Source: Streptomyces sp. LUP30
GTDB lineage: Bacteria > Actinomycetota > Actinomycetes > Streptomycetales > Streptomycetaceae
Direction: 5' to 3'
Assembly (NCBI RefSeq): GCF_001746365.1
Contig: NZ_MJAJ01000032.1
Span: 27,722 to 91,721, forward strand
DNA length: 64,000 nt
A program made the position numbers and the translations under genes. Of the stretch, positions 57,608-64,000 are shown in pieces. Within the stretch, counting starts at the first letter, position 1. Each line of letters begins with the position of its first letter. The notes under the pieces are model-generated. The model saw only the letters and a program-made list of their open reading frames with translations, searched no databases and had not been told where the DNA came from.

Positions 57608-58015
57608 CTAACGCCTGCCCAGCTCCGGGCGCTTGGAGTAGTCCGTGAAGCCCAGGACGTTCCCCCACGGGTCGGCGATCTCGACCGTCCATCCGGTGGC
57701 CACGGCGAACGGCGCGTCGAGCGGCGAGATGCCGGCCTCGGCCAGCCGCCCGGCCGTCGCCCGCGCGTCCGCCACCTCCAGCCACACGCGCGTGGCCGGC
57801 CACGGCGGCGGCCGGTGCCCCAGGGCCTCCTCCTGCCGCAGCAGCACGCCGGGGGTCTCGCCCCCGACCCTCAGTGACGCGATGCCGCCCTCGTCGAACC
57901 GGAACGCCACCGTGAATCCCGCCCGCTCGTAGAACCCCACGGCTTCGCCGAGGTTCCCGACCGGCAGCAGCACGTTGTCGAACCCGAGCAGCTCGTACGA
58001 CTGGTCGTCTGACAT
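57608..58015 (-). CDS. VOC/glyoxalase-fold protein
   Basis: A 135-residue protein of the vicinal oxygen chelate superfamily with paired beta-alpha-beta-beta-beta units: LGFDNVLLPVGNLGEAVGFYERAGFTVAF at the N-terminus and VEIADPWGNVLGFTDYSKRPE at the C-terminus. It may be a lyase, dioxygenase or resistance protein; the substrate is not predictable. The ATG at 58015 has no ribosome binding site, but TAATCT lies six bases upstream, the best leaderless promoter in the window. It is divergent from the SMI1/KNR4 gene across an 11-bp tandem repeat. Confidence 0.87.
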   Translation of the reverse strand: MSDDQSYELLGFDNVLLPVGNLGEAVGFYERAGFTVAFRFDEGGIASLRVGGETPGVLLRQEEALGHRPPPWPATRVWLEVADARATAGRLAEAGISPLDAPFAVATGWTVEIADPWGNVLGFTDYSKRPELGRR

Positions 58016-58021
58016 GCAGTC

Positions 58022-58027
58022 AGATTA
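58022..58027 (-). promoter_or_regulatory. Candidate leaderless promoter of the VOC gene
   Basis: TAATCT on the minus strand, six bases before the ATG, close to the TANNNT consensus of actinobacterial -10 boxes. Confidence 0.6.
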
Positions 58028-58089
58028 GGTACGGACGCACGGTCGCCCGGCAGGACCTGACCAGGGGGTCACCCGGGCGGGGGACGAAG

Positions 58090-58155
58090 CAGCGCACGGA
58101 CAGCGGACGGGCAGCGGGCAGGCAGCGGACGGACAACGGGCGGGCAGCGGACGAA
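58090..58155. repeat. Six imperfect 11-bp tandem repeats between divergent genes
   Basis: Six consecutive units start at 58090, 58101, 58112, 58123, 58134 and 58145, each close to CAGCGGACGGR. The unit is one helical turn, so six bound monomers would lie on one face of the DNA. The array sits between the divergent VOC and SMI1 genes. Confidence 0.75.
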
Positions 58156-58194
58156 AGGGCTTGTGCGGCGGGCGGATCCGTGAAAGATGGCCGC

Positions 58195-58632
58195 ATGTGG
58201 ATCGATCTCATCTCCTCGCTCTCCGCCGACGTCAAGTTCGGCGGACCCGGATGCGAGGAGGAAATGCGGGCGGCCGAGGCCGTGCTGGGGCACCCGCTTC
58301 CGGCCCCGCTCAAGGACTTCTGGCGGGTCGCGGACGGCGCGCACGACGAACACGGGTTCGCGCTCGTCTGCTCCGTCGGCGAAGTGATGGGCCGCAACCT
58401 GGAGTTCAGGAGCTCGGCCGACTTCCGCGACCTCTACATGCCCTTCGATCCCCTGCTGCTCTTCGGCGAGAGCGGCGGCGGCGACCTGTTCGCCTGCGTC
58501 GTCAAGCCGCAGCGACCGGACGTCTTCCTCTGGGACCACGAGAGCGACAGCCGCCGCTGGGTCGCGAACGGCCTGGAGGACTACCTGCGCCGCCGCCTCG
58601 GCGACGACCCGGAGTGGTACGCGTCGTGGTGA
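58195..58632 (+). CDS. SMI1/KNR4 family protein
   Basis: A 145-residue protein with the SMI1/KNR4 (SUKH) fold pattern: GCEEEMRAAEAVLGHPLPAPLKDFWRVADGA, then LLLFGESGGGDLFACVV and VFLWDHESDSRRWVANGLEDYL. In bacteria such proteins often act as immunity proteins against polymorphic toxins; no toxin gene is adjacent here. ATG at 58195 is chosen, with AAAGAT six bases upstream; GTG at 58180 adds five residues. Confidence 0.85.
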   Translation: MWIDLISSLSADVKFGGPGCEEEMRAAEAVLGHPLPAPLKDFWRVADGAHDEHGFALVCSVGEVMGRNLEFRSSADFRDLYMPFDPLLLFGESGGGDLFACVVKPQRPDVFLWDHESDSRRWVANGLEDYLRRRLGDDPEWYASW

Positions 58633-58639
58633 GCCCGGC

Positions 58640-59257
58640 TCACTCGCTCTTCTTGGGGCGGCCGGCCGCGAGGATCTCGGCGGCCTCCAGGGTGACCTTG
58701 GCGCCGATGACGTCGGGCAGCGTGACGGACTGGCCGGGCGCGTAGAACTGGTGGTTGTCGTAGCCGCCCACGACCGGCTCGGTGAGGACGTGGACGCGCT
58801 GGTGCTTGCGGTCGACGACGACGTAGACGGGCACCTTCGCCTGGGCGTACGCGGCGACCTTCGTCCTGAGGTCGTCCTTCCAGTTCCCCGAGGTGACTTC
58901 CAGGACCAGGCGGAAGCAGCCGGGGTCGTACGCGTTGTTCTCCACGAAGTGGTCGTCGATGTCGGCGTCGACGATCACGAGGTCGGGAATGGCGTAGTCC
59001 TCCGCGCCCGTCGGCAGCCACAGCCCGACGTTCTGCAGGACCTCGGTCTCCGTGCCGTGCAACCCGGCAGCGATGAAGGGAATCATGAGCTGGGTCAGGG
59101 CGCGGGCGTGCGGGGCATCCGGTGACGGTGTCACGAGGAGGTGGCCTCTGATGATCTCGACGCGGTAGCCCGGATGACGCTCCATGATCTCGTCGGCGAT
59201 GGCCGTCAGTGAGAACGGCTCGTCGGCGTAGGGCTGCTCGACGGATGCAGCGGACAT
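58640..59257 (-). CDS. Uma2-family (DUF820) putative endonuclease
   Basis: A 205-residue protein of the Uma2/DUF820 PD-(D/E)XK superfamily, abundant in cyanobacteria and Streptomyces. The nuclease-like core shows YAIPDLVIVDADIDD (Asp), FRLVLEVTSGNWKDDLRTKVAAYAQAKVPVYVVVD (Glu, Lys) and later HVLTEP. The biological role is unknown. The ATG at 59257 is chosen for the GAGGAGG site eight bases upstream. It converges on the SMI1/KNR4 gene, seven bases away. Confidence 0.9.
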   Translation of the reverse strand: MSAASVEQPYADEPFSLTAIADEIMERHPGYRVEIIRGHLLVTPSPDAPHARALTQLMIPFIAAGLHGTETEVLQNVGLWLPTGAEDYAIPDLVIVDADIDDHFVENNAYDPGCFRLVLEVTSGNWKDDLRTKVAAYAQAKVPVYVVVDRKHQRVHVLTEPVVGGYDNHQFYAPGQSVTLPDVIGAKVTLEAAEILAAGRPKKSE

Positions 59258-59362
59258 CGCGTGCCTCCTCGGGGCTGGTGTCGAGAGCATCATCGTAGGC
59301 CGGACGGCGTCCCGATGTCCTTCTTGATCACGTTCACCCGATCGTGGCACAGGCACGCCGAA

Positions 59363-59398
59363 GGCCCCGCTTCCCGGTGGAAACCGGGAAGCGGGGCC
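59363..59398. terminator. Terminator downstream of sdhB
   Basis: A perfect 16-base stem GGCCCCGCTTCCCGGT/ACCGGGAAGCGGGGCC with a GGAA tetraloop, 27 bases beyond the sdhB stop on the minus strand. It separates the sdh operon from the Uma2 gene on the same strand. Confidence 0.85.
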
Positions 59399-59425
59399 CT
59401 CGGAACGACATGCCGGAGGTCGGCG

Positions 59426-60205
59426 TCAGAAGCGGCGCGTGATCAGCGCCCGCTTCACCTCCTGGATCGCCTTCGTGACCTCGATGCCACGCGGGCAGGC
59501 GTCCGTGCAGTTGAACGTCGTACGGCAGCGCCAGACGCCGTCCTTGTCGTTCAGGATCTCCAGCCGCTGCTCGCCCGCCTCGTCACGCGAGTCGAAGATG
59601 AAGCGGTGGGCGTTGACGATCGCCGCCGGGCCGAAGTACTGCCCGTCGTTCCAGAACACCGGGCAGGACGACGTGCACGCCGCGCACAGGATGCACTTGG
59701 TGGTGTCGTCGAACCGCTCGCGGTCCTCCGCGGTCTGGAAGCGCTCGCGCGTCGGCTCGTTGGTGTCCTTCGTGATCAGGAAGGGCATCACGTCCCGGTA
59801 CGCCTGGAAGAACGGCTCCATGTCGACGACCAGGTCCTTCAGGACCGTCAGGCCCTTGATGGGCTCGACCGTGATCGGCTTCGCGGGGTTGATGTCCTTG
59901 ATCAGCGTCTTGCACGCCAGACGGTTCTTGCCGTTGATCCGCATCGCGTCCGAGCCGCAGATGCCGTGGGCGCAGGAACGGCGGAAGGTGAGGGTGCCGT
60001 CGACGTCCCACTTGATCTTGTGGAGGGCGTCGAGGACACGCTCCTTCGGGTCGATCTCCAGCTGGAAGTCTTCCCAGACCGCCTCGGCCGAGACCTCGGG
60101 GTTGAAGCGGCGCACGCGGAGGGTGACCGTGATGTACGGGGAGTCGGCGAAGCCGGGCTCGGGGGCGCCGGCCGCGTCCGCCTTGTCGAGGGTCGGGGTT
60201 GCCAT
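59426..60205 (-). CDS. sdhB: Succinate dehydrogenase iron-sulphur subunit
   Basis: A 259-residue subunit passing electrons from FAD to quinone. The [2Fe-2S] ligands lie in SCAHGICGSDAMRINGKNRLACK, the [4Fe-4S] motif is CILCAACTSSCPVFW and the [3Fe-4S] motif is CRTTFNCTDACPRGIEV. Length and spacing match the aerobic enzyme. The ATG overlaps the last base of the sdhA stop (TGATG), so translation is coupled. It is the last gene of sdhCDAB. Confidence 0.97.
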   Translation of the reverse strand: MATPTLDKADAAGAPEPGFADSPYITVTLRVRRFNPEVSAEAVWEDFQLEIDPKERVLDALHKIKWDVDGTLTFRRSCAHGICGSDAMRINGKNRLACKTLIKDINPAKPITVEPIKGLTVLKDLVVDMEPFFQAYRDVMPFLITKDTNEPTRERFQTAEDRERFDDTTKCILCAACTSSCPVFWNDGQYFGPAAIVNAHRFIFDSRDEAGEQRLEILNDKDGVWRCRTTFNCTDACPRGIEVTKAIQEVKRALITRRF

Positions 60206-61959
60206 CAGTACTTACGCTCCATCGGCTGGTAGCGGGTCTGGACGACCGGCTTGTAGTCGAGACGGACCGTCTCGGTGCCGTCGTCGCCCACCTCGCGGTA
60301 CGCCATGGTGTGGCGCATGAAGTTGACGTCGTCGCGGTTGGGGTAGTCCTCGCGGTAGTGACCGCCGCGGGACTCCTTGCGGGCCAGCGCGGAGACCGCC
60401 ATGACCTCGGCCAGGTCCAGCAGGTTGCCCAGTTCGACGGCCTCCAGCAGGTCCGTGTTGAACCGCTTGCCCTTGTCCTGGATCGACACGTTCTTGTACC
60501 GCTCGCGCAGCTCGGCGATCTTCTCGACCGCCGTCTTGATCGTCTGCTCCGTGCGGAACACCATGACGTTCGCGTCCATGGTCTCCTGCAGCTCGCGGCG
60601 CAGGACCGACACCCGCTCGGTGCCCGTCGACGCCCGCAGCCGCTCCACCTGGGCGACGACCAGCTCGGCCGGGTTCTCCGGCAGCTCGACGTAGTCCGCC
60701 TTCTGGGAGTACTCGGCGGCGGCGATGCCGGCCCGCTTGCCGAACACGTTGATGTCCAGCAGCGAGTTCGTGCCCAGGCGGTTGGCGCCGTGCACCGACA
60801 CACAGGCGACCTCGCCGGCCGCGTACAGGCCCGGGACCACCGTGGTGTTGTCGCTGAGGACCTCACCCTCGACGTTCGTCGGGATGCCGCCCATCGCGTA
60901 GTGCGCGGTGGGCTGGATCGGGATCGGGTCCGTGTAGGGCTCGATGCCGAGGTACGTGCGTGCGAACTCGGTGATGTCCGGGAGCTTCGCGTCCAGCTGC
61001 TCCGGCGGGAGGTGGGTGAGGTCCAGGTAGACGTGGTCGCCCTCGGGACCGCAGCCGCGGCCCTCCCGGATCTCCGTGTAGATGGACCGGGACACGACGT
61101 CACGCGACGCCAGGTCCTTCATGACCGGCGCGTACTTCTCCATGAAGCGCTCGCCGTCCTTGTTGCGGAGGATGCCGCCCTCACCGCGGGCGCCCTCCGT
61201 CAGCAGGATGCCCATGCGCCAGATGCCGGTCGGGTGGAACTGGAAGAACTCCATGTCCTCCAGCGGCAGCCCGCGCCGGTACACGGCTGCCTGGCCGTCA
61301 CCGGTCAGGGTGTGCGCGTTCGACGTCACCTTGAAGAACTTGCCGCAGCCGCCCGAGGCGTAGATCACGGCCTTCGCCTGGAAGACGTGGATCTCGCCGG
61401 TGGCGAGCTCGTACGCCACGACGCCGGCCGACCGCTTGACGCCGTCGACCTCGGTGATCAGCTGGTCGAGGACGTAGAACTCGTTGTAGAACTCCACGCC
61501 CTCCTTCACACAGTTCTGGTACAGCGTCTGCAGGATCATGTGACCGGTGCGGTCGGCCGCGTAGCAGGACCGGCGGACCGGGGCCTCGCCGTGGTTGCGG
61601 CTGTGGCCGCCGAAGCGGCGCTGGTCGATCGTGCCGTCGGGCGTCCGGTTGAACGGCAGGCCCATCTTCTCCAGGTCGAGGACGGAGTCGATGGCCTCCT
61701 TCGCCAGGATCTCCGCGGCGTCCTGGTCGACCAGGTAGTCACCGCCCTTGACCGTGTCGAAGGTGTGCCACTCCCAGTTGTCCTCCTCCACGTTGGCGAG
61801 CGCGGCGGCCATGCCGCCCTGCGCCGCGCCCGTGTGGGAGCGGGTGGGGTAGAGCTTGGTCAGCACGGCGGTGCGGCTGCGCTTCGTCGACTCGATGGCG
61901 GCGCGCATACCGGCGCCGCCGGCGCCGACGATGACGGTGTCGTACTTGTGGATCTTCAT
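60205..61959 (-). CDS. sdhA: Succinate dehydrogenase flavoprotein subunit
   Basis: A 584-residue catalytic subunit oxidising succinate to fumarate. The FAD fold is YDTVIVGAGGAGMRAAIES. The covalent FAD His lies in PTRSHTGAAQGGMAAAL, and substrate residues occur in FHPTGI and the active-site Arg region FMEKYAPVMKDLASRDVVSRSI. HYAMGGIPTN and HGANRLGTNSLLD are typical. It is preceded by sdhD with a short gap and overlaps sdhB. Confidence 0.98.
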   Translation of the reverse strand: MKIHKYDTVIVGAGGAGMRAAIESTKRSRTAVLTKLYPTRSHTGAAQGGMAAALANVEEDNWEWHTFDTVKGGDYLVDQDAAEILAKEAIDSVLDLEKMGLPFNRTPDGTIDQRRFGGHSRNHGEAPVRRSCYAADRTGHMILQTLYQNCVKEGVEFYNEFYVLDQLITEVDGVKRSAGVVAYELATGEIHVFQAKAVIYASGGCGKFFKVTSNAHTLTGDGQAAVYRRGLPLEDMEFFQFHPTGIWRMGILLTEGARGEGGILRNKDGERFMEKYAPVMKDLASRDVVSRSIYTEIREGRGCGPEGDHVYLDLTHLPPEQLDAKLPDITEFARTYLGIEPYTDPIPIQPTAHYAMGGIPTNVEGEVLSDNTTVVPGLYAAGEVACVSVHGANRLGTNSLLDINVFGKRAGIAAAEYSQKADYVELPENPAELVVAQVERLRASTGTERVSVLRRELQETMDANVMVFRTEQTIKTAVEKIAELRERYKNVSIQDKGKRFNTDLLEAVELGNLLDLAEVMAVSALARKESRGGHYREDYPNRDDVNFMRHTMAYREVGDDGTETVRLDYKPVVQTRYQPMERKY

Positions 61960-61978
61960 GATTCTCGCAACCCCGTGC

Positions 61979-62461
61979 CTAGCGGATGTTCGGGTCGAAG
62001 GTGAAGATCACCAGCGTGCCCAGCAGGATGGTGAACACCGTGGCGGTGTAGAGCAGGCCCTTCAGCCAGAGCCGGGTGTTCGCGCGCTCCGCGTAGTCGT
62101 TGACGACCGTGCGCAGACCGTTCGCGCCGTGCAGCATCGCGAGCCACAGCATCAGCAGGTCCCAGACCTGCCAGAACGGGGAGGCCCAGCGTCCGGCCAC
62201 GAAGGCGAAGCCGATCTTGGAGACGCCGCCGTCCAGGACGAGCTGGATCAGCAGGTGGCCCAGGACCAGGACGACCAGTACGACGCCGGACAGGCGCATG
62301 AACAGCCACGCGCCCATCTCGAAGTTGCCCCGGGTGGACTTCGGGGTCTTCCTCGTGCGCTGGCGCGGGGCCTCGATGACGGGCGCCGGGTTGTCGACGT
62401 TGTAGAACGAGCCGTCCTCGACGGGGCCGATCCCGGCTGCGGTGGATTCAGTGGTGGCCAT
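61979..62461 (-). CDS. sdhD: Succinate dehydrogenase membrane anchor subunit
   Basis: A 160-residue protein. A 55-residue hydrophilic N-terminus precedes three helices (WLFMRLSGVVLVVLVLGHLLIQLVL, WDLLMLWLAMLHGANGLRTVV, LLYTATVFTILLGTLVIF). His residues in helices 1 and 2 (GHLLIQ and LHGANG) are likely heme b ligands or quinone-site residues. It lies five bases after sdhC and 19 bases before sdhA. Confidence 0.94.
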   Translation of the reverse strand: MATTESTAAGIGPVEDGSFYNVDNPAPVIEAPRQRTRKTPKSTRGNFEMGAWLFMRLSGVVLVVLVLGHLLIQLVLDGGVSKIGFAFVAGRWASPFWQVWDLLMLWLAMLHGANGLRTVVNDYAERANTRLWLKGLLYTATVFTILLGTLVIFTFDPNIR

Positions 62462-62466
62462 CGGTG

Positions 62467-62847
62467 TCAGCTCCCGAACAGTTCACGAGCGGCGTGCCCG
62501 AGAACGGGGTAGATCGCCCCGAGCATCAGCACGAGCCACAGGCCGACGACGCTCCAGAGCATCTGCTTCTGGTAGCGCGGGCCCTTCGACCAGAAGTCGA
62601 CGGCGATGACGCGCAGACCGTTGAGCGCGTGGAAGAGGATGGCGGCGACGAGGCCGTACTCCAGCAGCGCGACGATCGGGGTCTTGTAGGTGGCTACGAC
62701 CTTGTCGTAGTCCTCGGGGGAGACACGCACGAGCGCGGTGTCGAGCACGTGGACGAACAGGAAGAAGAAGATGAGGACGCCGGTGACTCGATGAGCCACC
62801 CAGGACCACATTCCTTCCCGGCCGCGGTACAGCGTTCCAGCCGGCAC
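62467..62847 (-). CDS. sdhC: Succinate dehydrogenase cytochrome b556 subunit
   Basis: A 126-residue protein with three helices and the family signature AHRVTGVLIFFFLFVHVLDTALV, plus LFHALNGLRVIAVDFW. The His in HRVTG, HVLDTA and FHALNG are heme or quinone candidates. The GTG at 62847 is chosen: a GGAGGG site lies upstream and the N-terminus PAGTLYRGREGMWSW is the conserved one; the longer frame is unlikely. It is the first gene of sdhCDAB. Confidence 0.94.
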   Translation of the reverse strand: MPAGTLYRGREGMWSWVAHRVTGVLIFFFLFVHVLDTALVRVSPEDYDKVVATYKTPIVALLEYGLVAAILFHALNGLRVIAVDFWSKGPRYQKQMLWSVVGLWLVLMLGAIYPVLGHAARELFGS

Positions 62848-63118
62848 GGAAGAACCCTCCGGGAGCGGGGATTGGGGCCTGCCGGCTTCGGCGTCGGACG
62901 GGCCCGGCCGGGTACGGTCCACCGGCCCCCAGCATCGTAGCGATGCCCTGGCGCTGGGCTTACGCCGGGCCTACCGGTGTGATCAAAGTGGCACGCGTAT
63001 GGGTGAGCGTTCCCGGCTCGCGGCGGGCGTTGTGCGGCCGTCTGCCCCGGATTGCGGGGTTACGCGCCCTGTGGGGATCCGCCATGGCCGCCCGCACCCG
63101 GCAGCGCTGCCGCACGGA
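62848..63118 (-). promoter_or_regulatory. sdh promoter region
   Basis: The sdhCDAB operon must start here. TACGAT on the minus strand (62934-62939) is a good -10 candidate, about 87 bases before the GTG. A clear -35 is not seen. Nothing else in the 271 bases is recognised; the neighbouring OHCU decarboxylase ends at 63119 on the same strand and could read through. Confidence 0.4.
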
Positions 63119-63679
63119 TCACACCCCCGGGCCCCTGAAGCAGCTCACCAGCCGCGCCTTTCCGAGGCGGCGCAGCTCCTCCGCCGCCACCACCCGTTCG
63201 TCCTCGGGATCGTTCGCCAATCGTGACCGGATGCCTTCCAGGACGTGGTCCAGGCGCTCGTCCGGCGGGACGGCCGCCAGGCTGATGACGAAGGCGTGCC
63301 CGAAGCGGGCCTCATAGGCCGCGTGGGCGGCGCTCAGGGCCGTGTGGGCCGCGCCGTACGCGTCCGCCGGCAGGGCGGGAAGGGTCTCCGCGGCCAGCGC
63401 CTCCGTCAGATCGCCCGAGGTCAGGTCGTATGCCGCCTCGTCCGACGCGGCCAGGAGCGCGTCGAGGGTCGGATAGGGGCGGTGGTCGGCGATACGGCGG
63501 GCCCAGCTGAGGCTGCGCAGACAGGCGAGGAGCGTGCGGTGCGCCTCGTCGACGGGGGCGGTGTTGAAGCCGTCGAGCAGGGGCGCGGGCGCGGGTGAGG
63601 TCCGGGTCTGCGCCGGTATGGCGAGGCAGCCGGAGAGAGGGGAGAGAGGGTGCGCAGGCAGCGTGGATCCTCGCGTCAC
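63119..63679 (-). CDS. OHCU decarboxylase-like protein (uric acid catabolism)
   Basis: A 186-residue helical protein resembling 2-oxo-4-hydroxy-4-carboxy-5-ureidoimidazoline decarboxylase, which turns the second intermediate of urate oxidation into S-allantoin. It shows LDGFNTAPVDEAHRTLLACLRSLSWARRIADHRPY, SDEAAYDL, and the C-terminal YEARFGHAFVISLAA and DERVVAAEELRRLGKARL. The FGHAF motif fits; the catalytic HRP region is present. No urate oxidase or HIU hydrolase lies nearby. The GTG at 63679 is the only start before the conserved part and lacks a clear ribosome binding site. Confidence 0.82.
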   Translation of the reverse strand: MTRGSTLPAHPLSPLSGCLAIPAQTRTSPAPAPLLDGFNTAPVDEAHRTLLACLRSLSWARRIADHRPYPTLDALLAASDEAAYDLTSGDLTEALAAETLPALPADAYGAAHTALSAAHAAYEARFGHAFVISLAAVPPDERLDHVLEGIRSRLANDPEDERVVAAEELRRLGKARLVSCFRGPGV

Positions 63680-63856
63680 GTGTGATGTGGCAGGGGATGC
63701 AGTGAAAGATGTGTCGCTACGTTATCGAGAGTGGTCAGTACGTGTCTGACGGACGCCCGAATTTCACTCGAACGGGAGAGTTTCAGAACGTGTCGTAGAC
63801 CCCATCGCGCGGTCTTCGACGCGCTTCTGCGGGATGAGGGTCGTACGGTTGGCGGG

Positions 63857-64000
63857 GTGAGCAGGCACAGGCATCGGCGCCCGGCGCCGAAGACAGAGCC
63901 GCAGCGCGGACCGCGGCGCGGGCCGCACCGGACGGTGGCGCCGCGGGCGCTGCTGGCGGGCGGGCTGGTCGCCGCGCTCGGCGTCGGGCTGGGCGTGTGG
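63857..64000 (+). CDS. N-terminus of a secreted or membrane protein (truncated by the window edge)
   Basis: Only 48 codons are visible. A strongly basic N-terminus (SRHRHRRPAPKTEPQRGPRRGPHRT) precedes a hydrophobic stretch (ALLAGGLVAALGVGLGVW), the form of a long signal peptide or a signal anchor. The product cannot be named from this. From memory, a secreted hydrolase follows sdh in S. coelicolor. TACGGT lies seven bases before the GTG at 63857, suggesting a leaderless start. Confidence 0.55.
   Translation, partial: MSRHRHRRPAPKTEPQRGPRRGPHRTVAPRALLAGGLVAALGVGLGVW

Noticed and set aside
58090..58155. CRISPR array
   Set aside because: Units are 11 bases, contiguous and without spacers; no cas genes are present. 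The same holds for the 9-bp repeats at 26907.

Overview
The window is chromosomal DNA of a Streptomyces or a very close relative. Evidence: very high GC with strong third-position GC bias, GTG starts alongside ATG, dense GTGA/ATGA/TGATG stop-start overlaps, and families typical of the genus (DUF6350, DUF3017, SCO4848-type membrane protein, XRE/DUF5753 plus DUF397 pairs, DUF2690). From memory, the gene order purN-purH ... folD ... mdh ... bet/pro ... glyA-trpS ... dacC ... sdhCDAB resembles the core region around SCO4812-SCO4860 of S. coelicolor. No rRNA, tRNA, insertion sequence, prophage or CRISPR was seen.

Layout. 0-9.5 kb: DUF6350 membrane protein, a Pro/Gly-rich membrane protein, purN-purH, a broken Ser/Thr kinase joined out of frame to the tail of a secreted-type protein, an FHA protein, a Pro/Tyr/Gly-rich membrane protein, folD and a DUF3017 protein. 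9.7-12.6 kb: two tandem membrane-anchored helix-turn-helix paralogues and mdh. 12.6-16.2 kb: a DUF397/XRE pair, an MFS exporter and a divergent LysR regulator. 16.3-23.5 kb: a choline-to-glycine-betaine operon (aldehyde dehydrogenase, GMC oxidoreductase, ABC ATPase, fused double permease, binding lipoprotein). 23.7-26.8 kb: three CxxC carboxymuconolactone-decarboxylase/AhpD-type proteins around a MocR regulator. 26.9-35.2 kb: a compact six-gene operon that should make 4-aminobenzoate from chorismate (PabAB, PabC-like) and then activate and oxidise it (two AMP-forming ligases, a flavin monooxygenase, a membrane-anchored ABM-domain protein). 35.3-41.4 kb: DMT transporter, small lipoprotein, glutathionylspermidine synthase-like protein, a ZTP riboswitch with glyA, trpS and a 2'-5' RNA ligase-like protein. 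41.4-45.2 kb: DprE1/DprE2-like and PAP2/UbiA-like genes in divergent pairs, the four steps of polyprenyl-phospho-arabinose synthesis. 45.2-50.8 kb: YihY/BrkB protein, D,D-carboxypeptidase, SCO4848-type protein, metallophosphoesterase and an orphan peptide-binding protein. 51-57.6 kb: two-component system, MMPL transporter with an extra C-terminal domain, and a TetR-ended operon with palindromic operators. 57.6-59.3 kb: VOC, SMI1/KNR4 and Uma2 proteins. 59.4-63.7 kb: sdhCDAB and an OHCU decarboxylase. A secreted or membrane protein begins at the right edge.

Connections. purH consumes AICAR phosphate (ZMP); the glyA leader is a ZTP/ZMP-sensing riboswitch; folD interconverts the one-carbon folates that PurN and PurH use. 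The window therefore holds several parts of one purine/one-carbon circuit. The best candidates for new biology are the 4-aminobenzoate operon, the arabinose-donor cassette in a genus without arabinogalactan, the two-palindrome TetR switch, and a recurring leaderless promoter pattern (TAnnnT-like hexamer, 6-7 bases, then the start codon).
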